64,000 nt of DNA from Thermoanaerobaculia bacterium. Its GTDB lineage: Bacteria; Acidobacteriota; Thermoanaerobaculia; Multivoradales; Multivoraceae. Positions 39,442 to 48,591 of the stretch are shown in pieces; position 1 is the first letter of the stretch, and every line of letters begins with the position of its first letter. The notes below the pieces were generated by a model that was given only the letters and a program-made list of their open reading frames with translations, searched no databases and was not told the origin of the DNA. The position numbers and the translations under genes are program-made. Where the stretch lies: NCBI GenBank assembly GCA_022822365.1, contig JAJEBV010000026.1, positions 1 through 64,000 of the forward strand. Direction: 5' to 3'.

Positions 39442-40050
39442 ATGTCCGTGACGCTGCTCGAACAGCCGCCGCCGACCGTGCCTTGCCGACCCGGTCCCTA
39501 TCGCCGGGCCGACTACGCCGCACTTCCCGACGAGCCCCGCTGCGAACTGATCTATGGCAGGTTCTACTTGAGTCCGAGTCCGATCCGCCTTCACCAGGTC
39601 GTGGTCGGCCGCATCTGGCGTCTGCTGGATGACATCGCCGATGCAGTGGGTGGTGAAGCGCTCGTGGCGCCGATGGACGTCCACCTCGCCGATCACACGG
39701 TGGCGCAGCCGGATGTCCTCTACATCTCCTCCGAGCGGCGGGAGATCGTGCAGACCTGGATCGAAGGTGCTCCGGATCTGGTGGTGGAAGTGCTCTCGCC
39801 GAGCACGACGCGCATGGACCGGCTGTTGAAGCTCAACCGGTACGCCGAGGCGGGTGTCAGGGAGTATTGGCTTGTCGATCCTGCGCTCCGAACGATCGAG
39901 TTCCTGGTCCACGACGGTGAGCACTTCACCGTGCATGTCCAGGACGGCGGTTCATGGACGTCTCCCGTCGTGCTCGGAGTCGCGTTGGACATCGACGCGT
40001 TCTGGGCGACTGTGGAACGGAAGGTTGGACCCTCGGTAGCCGGGGACTGA
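39442..40050 (+). CDS. Uma2 family endonuclease-like protein (DUF820)
   Basis: The 202-residue protein is a Uma2/DUF820 member: CELIYGRFYLSPSP, VAQPDVLYIS, DLVVEVLSPST and YAEAGVREYWLVDP. The D and E of these strands form a PD-(D/E)XK-type site. Uma2 proteins are abundant in cyanobacteria and some free-living phyla, often in many copies; the role remains unclear. The ATG at 39442 gives the usual N-terminus. It is divergent from the GNAT gene. Confidence 0.88.
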   Translation: MSVTLLEQPPPTVPCRPGPYRRADYAALPDEPRCELIYGRFYLSPSPIRLHQVVVGRIWRLLDDIADAVGGEALVAPMDVHLADHTVAQPDVLYISSERREIVQTWIEGAPDLVVEVLSPSTTRMDRLLKLNRYAEAGVREYWLVDPALRTIEFLVHDGEHFTVHVQDGGSWTSPVVLGVALDIDAFWATVERKVGPSVAGD

Positions 40051-40090
40051 GCCGTCCGCCGTAGTCGGCGTGGACCGCCACTTCGCCGAT

Positions 40091-41524
40091 CTACCCGAAC
40101 AGCCCCTTCGCCGCCTTCGCCTCCGGCGCCATCAAAGCCGCGACGCAGTAGGCGGCAAACGAGATCGCCATCGCCGGGAACACCGCGTGCATGCCCTGGA
40201 TGTCGAGGAGCATCCACAGTCCCAGCGTCGCTCCGCCGGCGGCGAAGGACCAGAGAGCAGCGGCGCCGTTGCCGCGGCGCCAGGTCAGGCCCAGGGCGAG
40301 GGAGGGCAGGAAGCAGGCGGCGTAGAGAGCGCCGGAGAACGACGTCAGCTCGACGATGCCGCCGGGCGGGTCGATGGCGAGAATCGCGGTGATCGCGGCG
40401 AACAGCACGACGCAAACGCGCGTGTTGCGGACCGCGTGGCGGTCGTCGGCCGGAACCAGGAGGCCGAGCAGGTCGCGCTGGAAGGTCGACGCCATGACGA
40501 GGAGGACGCTGTCGAGCGAGGACATGGCGGCGGAGACCAGGGCGAGGAAGAGCAGCGCCTGCACCACAGGCGGGAAGATCGCCGGGTCGCTGAGCATCAT
40601 CGGGATGACCTGGTCGGTGTCGGCGACGCCCTGACCGACGACGAAGTGGGCGTAGAGCCCGAGCGGCGCGAGCAGGCTGAACACGATGAGGAAGCTCAGG
40701 GTCGACACGACCAGACCGCTCCGGGCGGCGGTCTCGGTCTCGAGAGCGTAGAAACGCGAGAGCTGCCGCGGCTCGACGACCAGCTTGACGGTGGAAGCGA
40801 AGACGACGCCGATCAGCATGCCGAGCGGTTGCGCCGTGTCCCAGCGGGCGAGCGAGCCGTCGCCGATCTGCGCCAGGTCGGCGAGGCGGCCGATGCCGCC
40901 CGCGGCGCGGGTGATGAGGAAGAACATCAGCAACGCGGCCATCGTCATCAGCATGCCCTGGACGAAGTCGGTCCGCGCCACCGAGTGGAAGCCGCCGATC
41001 ATCGTGTAGAGGCAGACGATCAGGACGACGACGAAGAGCGACAGGCCGTAGCTCAGATCGAGCAGCTCGACGAGCAGCGAACCGATGCCCTTGAACACCG
41101 CCGTCATGTAGAGGAAGCTGGAGAAGATGACGATCACGGCGGCGGCGAAGCGGGCCGGCCGGCTGTTGAAGCGGAATCCGATGTAGTCCGGGATCGTCAC
41201 CGAACCGAGGGTCTCGGTCACGCCGCGCAGGCGCGGCGCCAGCCACGCCCAGGCGACGAAGGAGAGGACGACCGCGGTCGGGATGATCAGGAGCCAGGCG
41301 ATGCCCGAGGCGTAGGCCCTGCCGGCGAAGCCGATGAAGCTGTTCGTGCTGGCGTAGGTGGCGAAGAAGGAGACGCCGAGGATGATGCCGCCGAGCGAGC
41401 GGCCGCCGACCAGAAAGTCGGCCAGATCGCGCGTCCGGCGCTGTCCGATCAGGGCGTGGTGAACCAGTACGCCCGTGTAGAGGGCGAACAGGACGAGGAT
41501 CAGCGCGTGTTCACGGAGCCACAT
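40091..41524 (-). CDS. sodium:solute symporter (SSS) family transporter
   Basis: The 477-residue polytopic protein has the SSS pattern: DLADFLVGGRSLGGIILGVSFFATY, ASTNSFIGFAGRAYASGIA, TIPDYIGFRFNS and VARTDFVQGMLM, with about 13 hydrophobic segments. It is unlike the symporter at 2.7 kb in its N-terminal region. It lies 59 bases from the Rieske oxygenase gene in the same direction, so the pair probably handles one substrate. Relatives carry proline, betaine, choline or monocarboxylates, which fits the demethylation genes next to it. Confidence 0.9.
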   Translation of the reverse strand: MWLREHALILVLFALYTGVLVHHALIGQRRTRDLADFLVGGRSLGGIILGVSFFATYASTNSFIGFAGRAYASGIAWLLIIPTAVVLSFVAWAWLAPRLRGVTETLGSVTIPDYIGFRFNSRPARFAAAVIVIFSSFLYMTAVFKGIGSLLVELLDLSYGLSLFVVVLIVCLYTMIGGFHSVARTDFVQGMLMTMAALLMFFLITRAAGGIGRLADLAQIGDGSLARWDTAQPLGMLIGVVFASTVKLVVEPRQLSRFYALETETAARSGLVVSTLSFLIVFSLLAPLGLYAHFVVGQGVADTDQVIPMMLSDPAIFPPVVQALLFLALVSAAMSSLDSVLLVMASTFQRDLLGLLVPADDRHAVRNTRVCVVLFAAITAILAIDPPGGIVELTSFSGALYAACFLPSLALGLTWRRGNGAAALWSFAAGGATLGLWMLLDIQGMHAVFPAMAISFAAYCVAALMAPEAKAAKGLFG

Positions 41525-41583
41525 GAGCGGTCTTCAGGGTCGATGCTCGGGTGGCGCGGTGCGCGCCAGCCGGGGGCGCCGGC

Positions 41584-42717
41584 TCACAGGCCCATCTGAT
41601 CCAGATACCAGCCACCGAACACCTGCAGGCAGGCTTCGCTCTCTTCGTAGGCCGTGGGGCTGTAGCCGCGAGAGGCGACGCCCAACTGGGTGCGCGCGCA
41701 GACGTCCCAGTCCTGGCTGTTCACGAGATGCCAGAAGTCGACGGCGTCGCTCGGGTCGAAGCCGGGCGCCACGGCGGTATCGGGGTCGAAAAGCCACTCG
41801 CAGACGATCCGGGTGCGGCCGGCCTCGATCGGCCACAGCGTGTGGGTCACCACGTAGTCCCGGTGCAGGCTGATCAGCAGGTTGGGGTACACGTGGTAGT
41901 ACTGCACCGAGGTCCGGTCGGCGACCTCGATGGCCGGAAGGTCGGGCCGGTCGCTGCGGCCGGTCGCTGTCATCGTGTTGCAGCCGTCGTTCAGTGTCAT
42001 CGGCCCGCCGACGTAGTAGCGGCCGTACTCCAGATTGCCGCCGTTGCGATAGTCCGAGACCCGGTTGAGTTCGGGGTGGACGACCGCGCAGTGGTAGCAC
42101 TCGTTGTAGTTCTCGCAGAGGATCTTCCAGTTCGCCTGCGCCTCGTACTCGCGGCGGTCGCCCCGGACCAGCCGGTCGAGGGTGAAACGGGACAGATCCG
42201 GCAGGTCGGCGGCAACCTCGGAGAGCGGTGGACCGTCGGCCTCCAGGGAGAGGAAGAAGAACCCGTTCATGGCGGCGATGCGCACCGGCACCAGGCCGGC
42301 GCCGGCGGCGTCGAAGTCGCGCCCCATGTGCGGCGCGCCGACCAGCCGCCCGTCGAGGCCGTAGGTCCACGCATGGTAGGGACACTGGAACACCTTCGTC
42401 CTTCCGGCGCAGTGGTCGACGACGCGGGCGCCACGGTGCCTGCACACGTTGAAGAAGGCGGCCAGCCCGTGTCCTGCGTCGGCAGCTGCACCGTTGCCGT
42501 TCGATCCGGCGACGTTGCCGGCCGCCGCGGTCCGAACGGCGATCATCGACTCTCCGCCGAGCTCGCGAGTCACGAAGCTGCCCGGTTCGTCCAGCTCCTC
42601 GAGCCGCCCTCCGCACACCCACATGCGCGAGAAGATGCGCTCGATCTCCTCGCTGAAGACGGCGGGGTCGGTGTAGAGGCGGCCGTCCAGCGGCCGGGGA
42701 GCCTTGCGCGGAGTCAC
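41584..42717 (-). CDS. Rieske non-heme iron oxygenase alpha subunit
   Basis: The 377-residue protein has a Rieske site C92-R-H94-x17-C112-x2-H115 and a mononuclear iron site in NYNECYHCAVVHPEL with H209 and H214. The residue at -3 from H209 is Glu 206 rather than the usual bridging Asp, as I recall for carnitine and glycine-betaine oxygenases. Such enzymes oxidatively demethylate or cleave quaternary amines with a separate reductase, which is not in the window. The start is GTG at 42715-42717, 40 bases from the divergent TonB receptor. Confidence 0.88.
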   Translation of the reverse strand: MTPRKAPRPLDGRLYTDPAVFSEEIERIFSRMWVCGGRLEELDEPGSFVTRELGGESMIAVRTAAAGNVAGSNGNGAAADAGHGLAAFFNVCRHRGARVVDHCAGRTKVFQCPYHAWTYGLDGRLVGAPHMGRDFDAAGAGLVPVRIAAMNGFFFLSLEADGPPLSEVAADLPDLSRFTLDRLVRGDRREYEAQANWKILCENYNECYHCAVVHPELNRVSDYRNGGNLEYGRYYVGGPMTLNDGCNTMTATGRSDRPDLPAIEVADRTSVQYYHVYPNLLISLHRDYVVTHTLWPIEAGRTRIVCEWLFDPDTAVAPGFDPSDAVDFWHLVNSQDWDVCARTQLGVASRGYSPTAYEESEACLQVFGGWYLDQMGL

Positions 42718-42757
42718 GAACCGATCCTAGCGTCGTTGATGTGCCATCATCTCCGCC

Positions 42758-45361
42758 GTGCCGCGCCTGCTCATCGCGTTGCTCTTCGCGCTCTCGGCGC
42801 CCGGGGCCGGGTCGGCCCAGGAGGCCGGCACTGAAGGCGTCGCTTCCGCCGACGGCGTCAGTGAGGAAGCGGTGAGCACAGAAGGCGAGGTGGTCGCGGA
42901 GTTCGATGACGAGTTGGTCGTGGTCGGCAGCCGCGCGCGGCCGCGGTCGGTGACCGAGTCGTCCGTCCCGATCGACGCCATCCCGGTAGAGGATGTCGTC
43001 AGCCAGGGCGCGAGCACGCTGGACTACCAGTTGCGGAACCTGGTCCCCTCGTTCAACGTGGCGACCCACCCGATCAGCGGCGCCGCGACGCTGGTGCGGC
43101 CGGCCAGTCTGCGCAACCTGGCCCACGACCACACGCTCGTTCTCGTGAACGGCAAGCGCCGGCATCGGTCCGCGATCCTGGTGTGGTTCGGGGGCGTGAC
43201 CGATGGCACCCAGGGGCCGGATATCTCGACCATCCCGGCGACCGCGTTGCGACAGGTCGAGGTACTGCGTGACGGCGCCTCGGCGCAGTACGGCTCCGAC
43301 GCGATCGCCGGCGTGATGAACTTCCTGCTGAAGGACGACCCGTCGGGCGGCAGCCTGGAAGTGAAGAGCGGCGTCTACGGCGCGGGCGACGGCCAGGCGT
43401 ACACGATCGCCGGCGACGTCGGCCTGCCGCTGGGGGAGAACGGCTTCGCCCACCTGAGCATGGAGTACGGCAATGCCGACCCGACCAGCCGCAGCGTCCA
43501 GCGCGCCGATGCGGCGGCGTTGACCGCCGCCGGCAACACGCACATCCGGGACCCGGCGCAGGTCTGGGGCGACTCGGAGTACGAGGACGACCTGAAGCTC
43601 TTCGGCAACTTCGGCAAGCTGCTCGGAAACGGCGCGCAGGTATACGGGCACGCGAACTACGCGGAGAAGACGGCGACGCAGGGTTTCTACTACCGCAACC
43701 CCAACACCCGCGCCAACATCTTCAGCCTGGACGGGGGACGCACGCTCCTCATCGGCGACGTGCTCGACGCCCAGGACGGTGTGCGCGACGGTTCGGCGGG
43801 CTGCCCGACTGTGGCGATCACCGACGACCGGCCGGATCCGGACGCGCTGGCGCAGGTCTTCGCCGACGCGAACTGCTTCTCCTTCCAGGAGATCGCGCCG
43901 GGCGGCTTCACTCCCTACTTCAGCGGCGTGATGACCGACACGTCGGCGGTCGCCGGGGTGCGCCGGACCACGAAGGGCGGCTTCACCTGGGACGCCAGCG
44001 CCAGCTACGGCTCCCACGAAGCGGACTTCTTCCTGTTCAACACCGTGAACGCCTCGCTGGGTCCGGCGAGTCCGCGCGACTTCGACCCGGGCATCTACCG
44101 GCAGGCCGAACTCAACCTGAACTTCGATGTCTCCTACGCGGTCTCCGAGCTCGTTCACCTTGCCGGCGGCGCCGAGTGGCGTGACGAGCGGTTCACGATC
44201 CGTTCCGGCGAGTTGCCGTCGTGGCAGGTCGGACCGTATGCCGCGCAGGGGTTCGTTTCGGGCTCGAACGGTTTTCCGGGCTTCCCCGACTACACGGCCG
44301 GGACCTGGAACCGGGCCAATGTGGCGGTGTACGGCGACCTGGAACTGCGGGATCCGGACGGCCGCTGGACGCTCGGCGGCGCGCTGCGCTTCGAACACTT
44401 CGACGTCTTCGGCGACACGACGAACGGAAAGCTCTCGGCCCGTTACGCCCTGACGGACGCGGTCTCCGTGCGCGGCGGCGTGAGCACCGGTTTCCGGGCC
44501 CCGACGCCCGGTCAGCAGAACGTGTTCAACGTGCAGTCGACGATCAACCCGGAGACGCTCGACCTGGTCGACAGCGCCACGGTGCCGTCGACCTTCCGCG
44601 CGGCGCAGTTTCGGGGCGGCCAGCCCCTGGAACCGGAAACCTCGACCAACCTGACGGCGGGGCTCGTGGTCGACACCGGGCCGTTCACGCTGACGGCGGA
44701 CTACTACCACATCGATGTCGACCGGCGGCTCGCGCTGTCGCAGTTCTTCGTGCTTGCCGAGGAGGAGCGTGCCCTGCTGCTGTCGGAAGGCATCACCTCG
44801 GCGCGCACGCTCTCCTCGTTCCGCTTCTTCATCAACGACTTCTCGTCGCGGACCCAGGGGATCGACATCGTCTCGACCTGGACGCCGCCGGCGCTGGGCG
44901 GGAACACGACGTTCAGCCTGGCGCTGAACCACACGGAAACGGAGATCACGAAGGACTCCGAGCTGCTCGGTCCCGGCGACGTGCTTGCCCTGGAACGGGG
45001 CGTGCCGGAGACGCGGTGGAACCTGTCCGTCAACCAGGGCGTCGACGTGGGAAGTCGGCGGGTCGACCTGCTGGGCCGGCTGCACTACTTCGGATCGTGG
45101 GTCGACCACCTCGACGCCCGCTCCGTGCGTCAGGCCGACGCGCCCGTCCTCGGCGGCCGCTACATTCTCGACCTGGAGGTCAGCGTTCCGCTCGTGCGCG
45201 ACACGACGCTTTCCGTCGGCGGCCAGAACGTCTTCGACACGTTCTCGGATCGCATGGACCTGTTCGCGGCGCAGTTCGGCCTGCCCTACAGCCAGTTCAC
45301 GCCCTGGGGCCTCGGCGGCGGGTACTACTACGCGCGCCTGCACTACCGTTGGGGCCGGTAG
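42758..45361 (+). CDS. TonB-dependent outer-membrane receptor
   Basis: The 867-residue protein has a signal peptide (LLIALLFALSAPGAGSAQ), then an acidic segment and the plug domain (VVVGSRARPRSV, LVLVNGKRRHRS, IPATALRQVEVLRDGASAQYGSDAIAGVMNFLL), followed by a long 22-strand barrel with ETSTNLTAGLVVD and YYHIDVDRR. It imports a scarce substrate across the outer membrane. The final residues YYYARLHYRWGR lack the usual terminal Phe. The IclR-GcvT fusion starts directly after its stop, so it may be co-transcribed. Confidence 0.92.
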   Translation: MPRLLIALLFALSAPGAGSAQEAGTEGVASADGVSEEAVSTEGEVVAEFDDELVVVGSRARPRSVTESSVPIDAIPVEDVVSQGASTLDYQLRNLVPSFNVATHPISGAATLVRPASLRNLAHDHTLVLVNGKRRHRSAILVWFGGVTDGTQGPDISTIPATALRQVEVLRDGASAQYGSDAIAGVMNFLLKDDPSGGSLEVKSGVYGAGDGQAYTIAGDVGLPLGENGFAHLSMEYGNADPTSRSVQRADAAALTAAGNTHIRDPAQVWGDSEYEDDLKLFGNFGKLLGNGAQVYGHANYAEKTATQGFYYRNPNTRANIFSLDGGRTLLIGDVLDAQDGVRDGSAGCPTVAITDDRPDPDALAQVFADANCFSFQEIAPGGFTPYFSGVMTDTSAVAGVRRTTKGGFTWDASASYGSHEADFFLFNTVNASLGPASPRDFDPGIYRQAELNLNFDVSYAVSELVHLAGGAEWRDERFTIRSGELPSWQVGPYAAQGFVSGSNGFPGFPDYTAGTWNRANVAVYGDLELRDPDGRWTLGGALRFEHFDVFGDTTNGKLSARYALTDAVSVRGGVSTGFRAPTPGQQNVFNVQSTINPETLDLVDSATVPSTFRAAQFRGGQPLEPETSTNLTAGLVVDTGPFTLTADYYHIDVDRRLALSQFFVLAEEERALLLSEGITSARTLSSFRFFINDFSSRTQGIDIVSTWTPPALGGNTTFSLALNHTETEITKDSELLGPGDVLALERGVPETRWNLSVNQGVDVGSRRVDLLGRLHYFGSWVDHLDARSVRQADAPVLGGRYILDLEVSVPLVRDTTLSVGGQNVFDTFSDRMDLFAAQFGLPYSQFTPWGLGGGYYYARLHYRWGR

Positions 45362-46873
45362 TTGGCGCGCCGGGCTCCGCAGGGAACGCAGGCCGTTCAG
45401 CGCGCACTGGCGCTGCTCCGCTCGTTCACGCGCGAGGCGCCGGAGCACCGGCTGTCGGAACTGGCGGCGGCTCACGGGCTTCATCCGTCGACGGCGCATC
45501 GCCTGCTCGGCGTCCTCGAGGCGGAGGGGCTGATCGGCCGCAGTCCGGAAAGCCAGGCCTACCGGTGGCTGCCGGGTGCGCCCGGCACGGGAGATGCCGG
45601 GTCGTCACCGCGCCGCAACGGCCTGCGGCCGCTGGAGCCGTTGCGAACGCCGTTTCACCGCCGCACGTCGGCGCTGTGCGAGAGCGACGCCTGGCGCGAC
45701 TGGTCGGGCTACACCTGCGTCGAAACCTACGAGCCGACGCCTGAACGCGAGTACTGGGCGGTGCGCAACGCGGCTGCTCTCATCGACGTGTCGCCGCTGT
45801 TCAAGTACGAGATCGCGGGCGCGGACGCGGAGCGGCTGCTGGACCGGGTGATGACGCGGGACATCTCGAAGTGCCGCACGGGCCGGGTGATGTACACGTC
45901 CTGGTGCAACGAGGACGGCCACCTGCTGCAGGACGGCAACGTGCAACGTCTCTCGCGCGAACGCTTCCTGGTCAGTGCCGCCGAGCCCTGCCTGCGCTGG
46001 TTCGAGGACTGCGGCTGGGGCATGGACGTCGACGTGCGGGACGTCTCGGAGGAGATCGGCGTGCTCGCGCTCCAGGGGCCGCGGGCGCGGGCGATCGCCG
46101 ACGCGGCCACGGCGGGCATCGACTTCGGCGCGATGCGCTACTTCGACCTCGCGGCCGGTGAGATCGGCCAGGGCGGCGGAGGCGGCCCGGTGACGGTGAC
46201 GCGCACCGGTTACACGGGCGACCTGGGCTACGAGTTCTGGGTGGCAGCGGAGCGCGCGGAGGCGCTGTGGGATGCTCTCGTCGACGCCGGCGAGGACCAC
46301 GGGCTGCTGCCCGCGGGTCTCCTGGCGCTCGACATGGCGAGGACCGAGGCCGGCCTGGTGCTGATCGACGTCGACTACGTGTCCGCGGTGGACGCCGAGA
46401 TCGAGGTGCTGAAGGTCACGCCGGCGGAGGCGGGCCTCGGGTTCACCGTGAAGCTCGGCAAGAGCGCGGACTTCGTGGGCCGTCGTGCCCTGGAGCTGGA
46501 ACGCGACCGCGGACCGGCGTGGGCAATGGTCGGCCTCGAGGTCGACTGGTTCGAGCTGGAGCGGCTGTGGTCCGAGATCGACCTTCGGCCGCAGGTGGTG
46601 GGCCAGCCGGCATCCCGGGAACCGACGCCGGTGTTCGCCCCCGGCGGATGGCAGGTCGGTCAGTGCACGACCCGGTTCTTCTCGCCCCTGCTCAAGAAGT
46701 ACATCGGCCTGGCCACCGTACGCGGCGAGGCGGCCGACCCCGGCACCGAACTCGATGTCGAGGTCGCGGTCGGCTACGGCCGGCGCCGGGCGAGGGCCCG
46801 GGTCGTGGAGCGACCCTTCTTCAATCCGCCGCGCAAGACGGCGGTCGATCCCACGCCTGGAGTCAACGGATGA
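45362..46873 (+). CDS. IclR-type HTH fused to a GcvT-like aminomethyltransferase/demethylase
   Basis: This 503-residue protein starts at TTG, on the base after the receptor stop. Residues 1-70 are an IclR-type winged helix (QAVQRALALLRSF, LSELAAAHGLHPSTAHRLL, VLEAEGLIGRSPESQAYRW). From about residue 85 it is a GcvT fold: RTPFHRR, DWSGYTCVETYEPT, ALIDVSPLFKYEI, VTRTGYTGDLGYEFWV, GLLALDMARTEAGLVLIDVDY and a C-terminal GcvT domain with PFFNPP. It probably moves a methyl or C1 group to tetrahydrofolate. No in-frame ATG or GTG lies between the parts. The next gene overlaps as ATGA. Confidence 0.85.
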   Translation: MARRAPQGTQAVQRALALLRSFTREAPEHRLSELAAAHGLHPSTAHRLLGVLEAEGLIGRSPESQAYRWLPGAPGTGDAGSSPRRNGLRPLEPLRTPFHRRTSALCESDAWRDWSGYTCVETYEPTPEREYWAVRNAAALIDVSPLFKYEIAGADAERLLDRVMTRDISKCRTGRVMYTSWCNEDGHLLQDGNVQRLSRERFLVSAAEPCLRWFEDCGWGMDVDVRDVSEEIGVLALQGPRARAIADAATAGIDFGAMRYFDLAAGEIGQGGGGGPVTVTRTGYTGDLGYEFWVAAERAEALWDALVDAGEDHGLLPAGLLALDMARTEAGLVLIDVDYVSAVDAEIEVLKVTPAEAGLGFTVKLGKSADFVGRRALELERDRGPAWAMVGLEVDWFELERLWSEIDLRPQVVGQPASREPTPVFAPGGWQVGQCTTRFFSPLLKKYIGLATVRGEAADPGTELDVEVAVGYGRRRARARVVERPFFNPPRKTAVDPTPGVNG

Positions 46874-48591
46874 CGGCGGAGTCGACGGAGGCCAGCATCG
46901 GCAGCGGCACGCCGTCACGCGGCGGCGGCCGCTTCGATGCGATCGTGGTCGGCGCCGGACACAACGGCCTGGTCGCGGCGGCCTACCTCGCCCGGGCGGG
47001 CCTCGACGTCGTGGTGCTGGAGTCCTCTCCCGAGATCGGCGGCGCTACCCGCAGCGAGGAGGCCTTCCCGGGCTTCCGGTTCAGCGTGTTTTCCTACCTC
47101 GTTTCGTTGTTGCGGCCGGAGGTCATCCACGAACTCGACCTCGTCCGCCACGGCCTCTTCCTGGTCCCCACCGCGAGCACCCTGAACCCGCTGCCCGGCG
47201 GCGACTGCCTGTTCCGCGAGGCGGATCCGCAGCGGACCTACCGTCACATCGCCCGCCACTCCCGGCGCGATGCCGAGGCGCTGTTCGAGTACAAGCTCGA
47301 GATGCGCCGCATGGGGCACCTGATGTATCGCCTGCAGCGGGCGGCGCCCGACGAACTGGCCGCGGCCATCGGCGATCGCATCGCGGAGAGCGCGGAGCAC
47401 CTGGATGTCGACGTGTCGGCGGAGGTGGCCGACATCGCGCGCTACTTCCTCGACCTGCCGGCGGCCCGGTTGCGCTCCTTTGTCCAGATGCTGACAATGA
47501 GCTCCGCCGACTTCCTTGGCCAGTGGTTCGAGTCCGACGTGCTGAAGGCCGCGCTCTCCAGTTCCAGCATCATCGGCTCCATGCTGTCGCCCCGCACGCC
47601 GGGCTCGGCGTACGTGCTGCTGCACCACTACATGGGCGAGGTCGACGGGGCCTACCGGGAGTGGGGCTTCCAGAAGGGCGGCACCGGCGCGGTGGCGGCG
47701 ACGATCGCCAGGGCGGCGCGAAGCCACGGCGCCGAGATCCGGACGGACAGCCCCGTCGCGCGCGTACTGGCCCGTGACGGCCGGACGGCGGGCGTGGCGC
47801 TGGCGAACGGCGACGAGTTGCGGGCCGGCGTCGTCATGTCGTCGGCGGCGCCTCAGATCAGCCTCGGCCGCCTGCTCGATCCGGAGGACGTCCCGGGCGA
47901 TGCCGGCGCCGGGCTCGCCCTTCGGGCGGCGCGGTGGCAGAGCGGCGGCTGCGCCGGCAAGGTGAACCTTGCCATCTCCGGCCTGCCGCGGTTTGAATGC
48001 ATGCCGGAGCCCGGACCCCATCTCTCGGGCGGAATCACGATCGCCCCGGGTCTCGACTACGTCGACCGCGCCTACGACGAAGCGAAGTACGGCGGCTTCT
48101 CCGAGCGACCCTTCATCGACATGATCATTCCGTCCGTCCTCGATCCGGACATGGCGCCGCCGGGCAAGCATGTCCTGTCGTGCTTCGTGCAGTACGCGCC
48201 GTACGAACTGGCGGCCGGCGACTGGGATGATGGTCGGCGCGAGGCGTTTGGCGACGCCGTCGTGCGCACCCTCGCCGAGTACGCGCCCGGCATCGAGGAC
48301 CAGATCCTGCACCGGCAGGTCCTCGTGCCGCCGGACATCGAAGCGATCGCCGGGATCCCGGGCGGCAACATCTTCCACGGCGAGTTGCGGCTGTCGCAGT
48401 TGTTCCTGCTGCGCCCGGACCCGGCCGCGGCGGCCTTCCGGACGCCGTTGCCGGGCTACTACCTCTGCGGTTCGTCGACGCAGTTCGGCGGCGGTATCTC
48501 CGGCGGTCCCGCCCGGCTGGCAGCGCTCCGGGTGCTGGACGATCTGCGTGGCGTCGAGTCGGCCGCCGGCGGCGGCGCGGAGACGCCTTGA
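46870..48591 (+). CDS. FAD-dependent oxidoreductase, PYROXD2/phytoene desaturase-like, copy A
   Basis: The 573-residue protein begins with a dinucleotide-binding motif VVGAGHNGLVAAAYLARAG and the FAD motif ESSPEIGGATRSEEAFPGF. Later it has GGTGAVAATIARAARSHGAEI and the C-terminal FAD contact YYLCGSSTQFGGGISG. The closest family I recognise is PYROXD2-like. Substrate and direction are unknown; amine, alcohol or carotenoid-like dehydrogenation are possible. ATGA overlap with the GcvT fusion makes a shared pathway likely. Confidence 0.85.
   Translation: MTAESTEASIGSGTPSRGGGRFDAIVVGAGHNGLVAAAYLARAGLDVVVLESSPEIGGATRSEEAFPGFRFSVFSYLVSLLRPEVIHELDLVRHGLFLVPTASTLNPLPGGDCLFREADPQRTYRHIARHSRRDAEALFEYKLEMRRMGHLMYRLQRAAPDELAAAIGDRIAESAEHLDVDVSAEVADIARYFLDLPAARLRSFVQMLTMSSADFLGQWFESDVLKAALSSSSIIGSMLSPRTPGSAYVLLHHYMGEVDGAYREWGFQKGGTGAVAATIARAARSHGAEIRTDSPVARVLARDGRTAGVALANGDELRAGVVMSSAAPQISLGRLLDPEDVPGDAGAGLALRAARWQSGGCAGKVNLAISGLPRFECMPEPGPHLSGGITIAPGLDYVDRAYDEAKYGGFSERPFIDMIIPSVLDPDMAPPGKHVLSCFVQYAPYELAAGDWDDGRREAFGDAVVRTLAEYAPGIEDQILHRQVLVPPDIEAIAGIPGGNIFHGELRLSQLFLLRPDPAAAAFRTPLPGYYLCGSSTQFGGGISGGPARLAALRVLDDLRGVESAAGGGAETP

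Noticed and set aside
41546..41583. Fourth copy of the palindromic repeat
   Set aside because: Only GGGGGCGCCGGC matches the reverse complement of the core; the flanks differ, so chance in GC-rich DNA cannot be excluded.
41534..45499. A 1321-codon open frame on the minus strand
   Set aside because: It is antisense to the TonB receptor and the Rieske gene, is Arg/Ala/Gly-rich with no domain, and arises from high-GC codon bias. The forward genes have clear family motifs.
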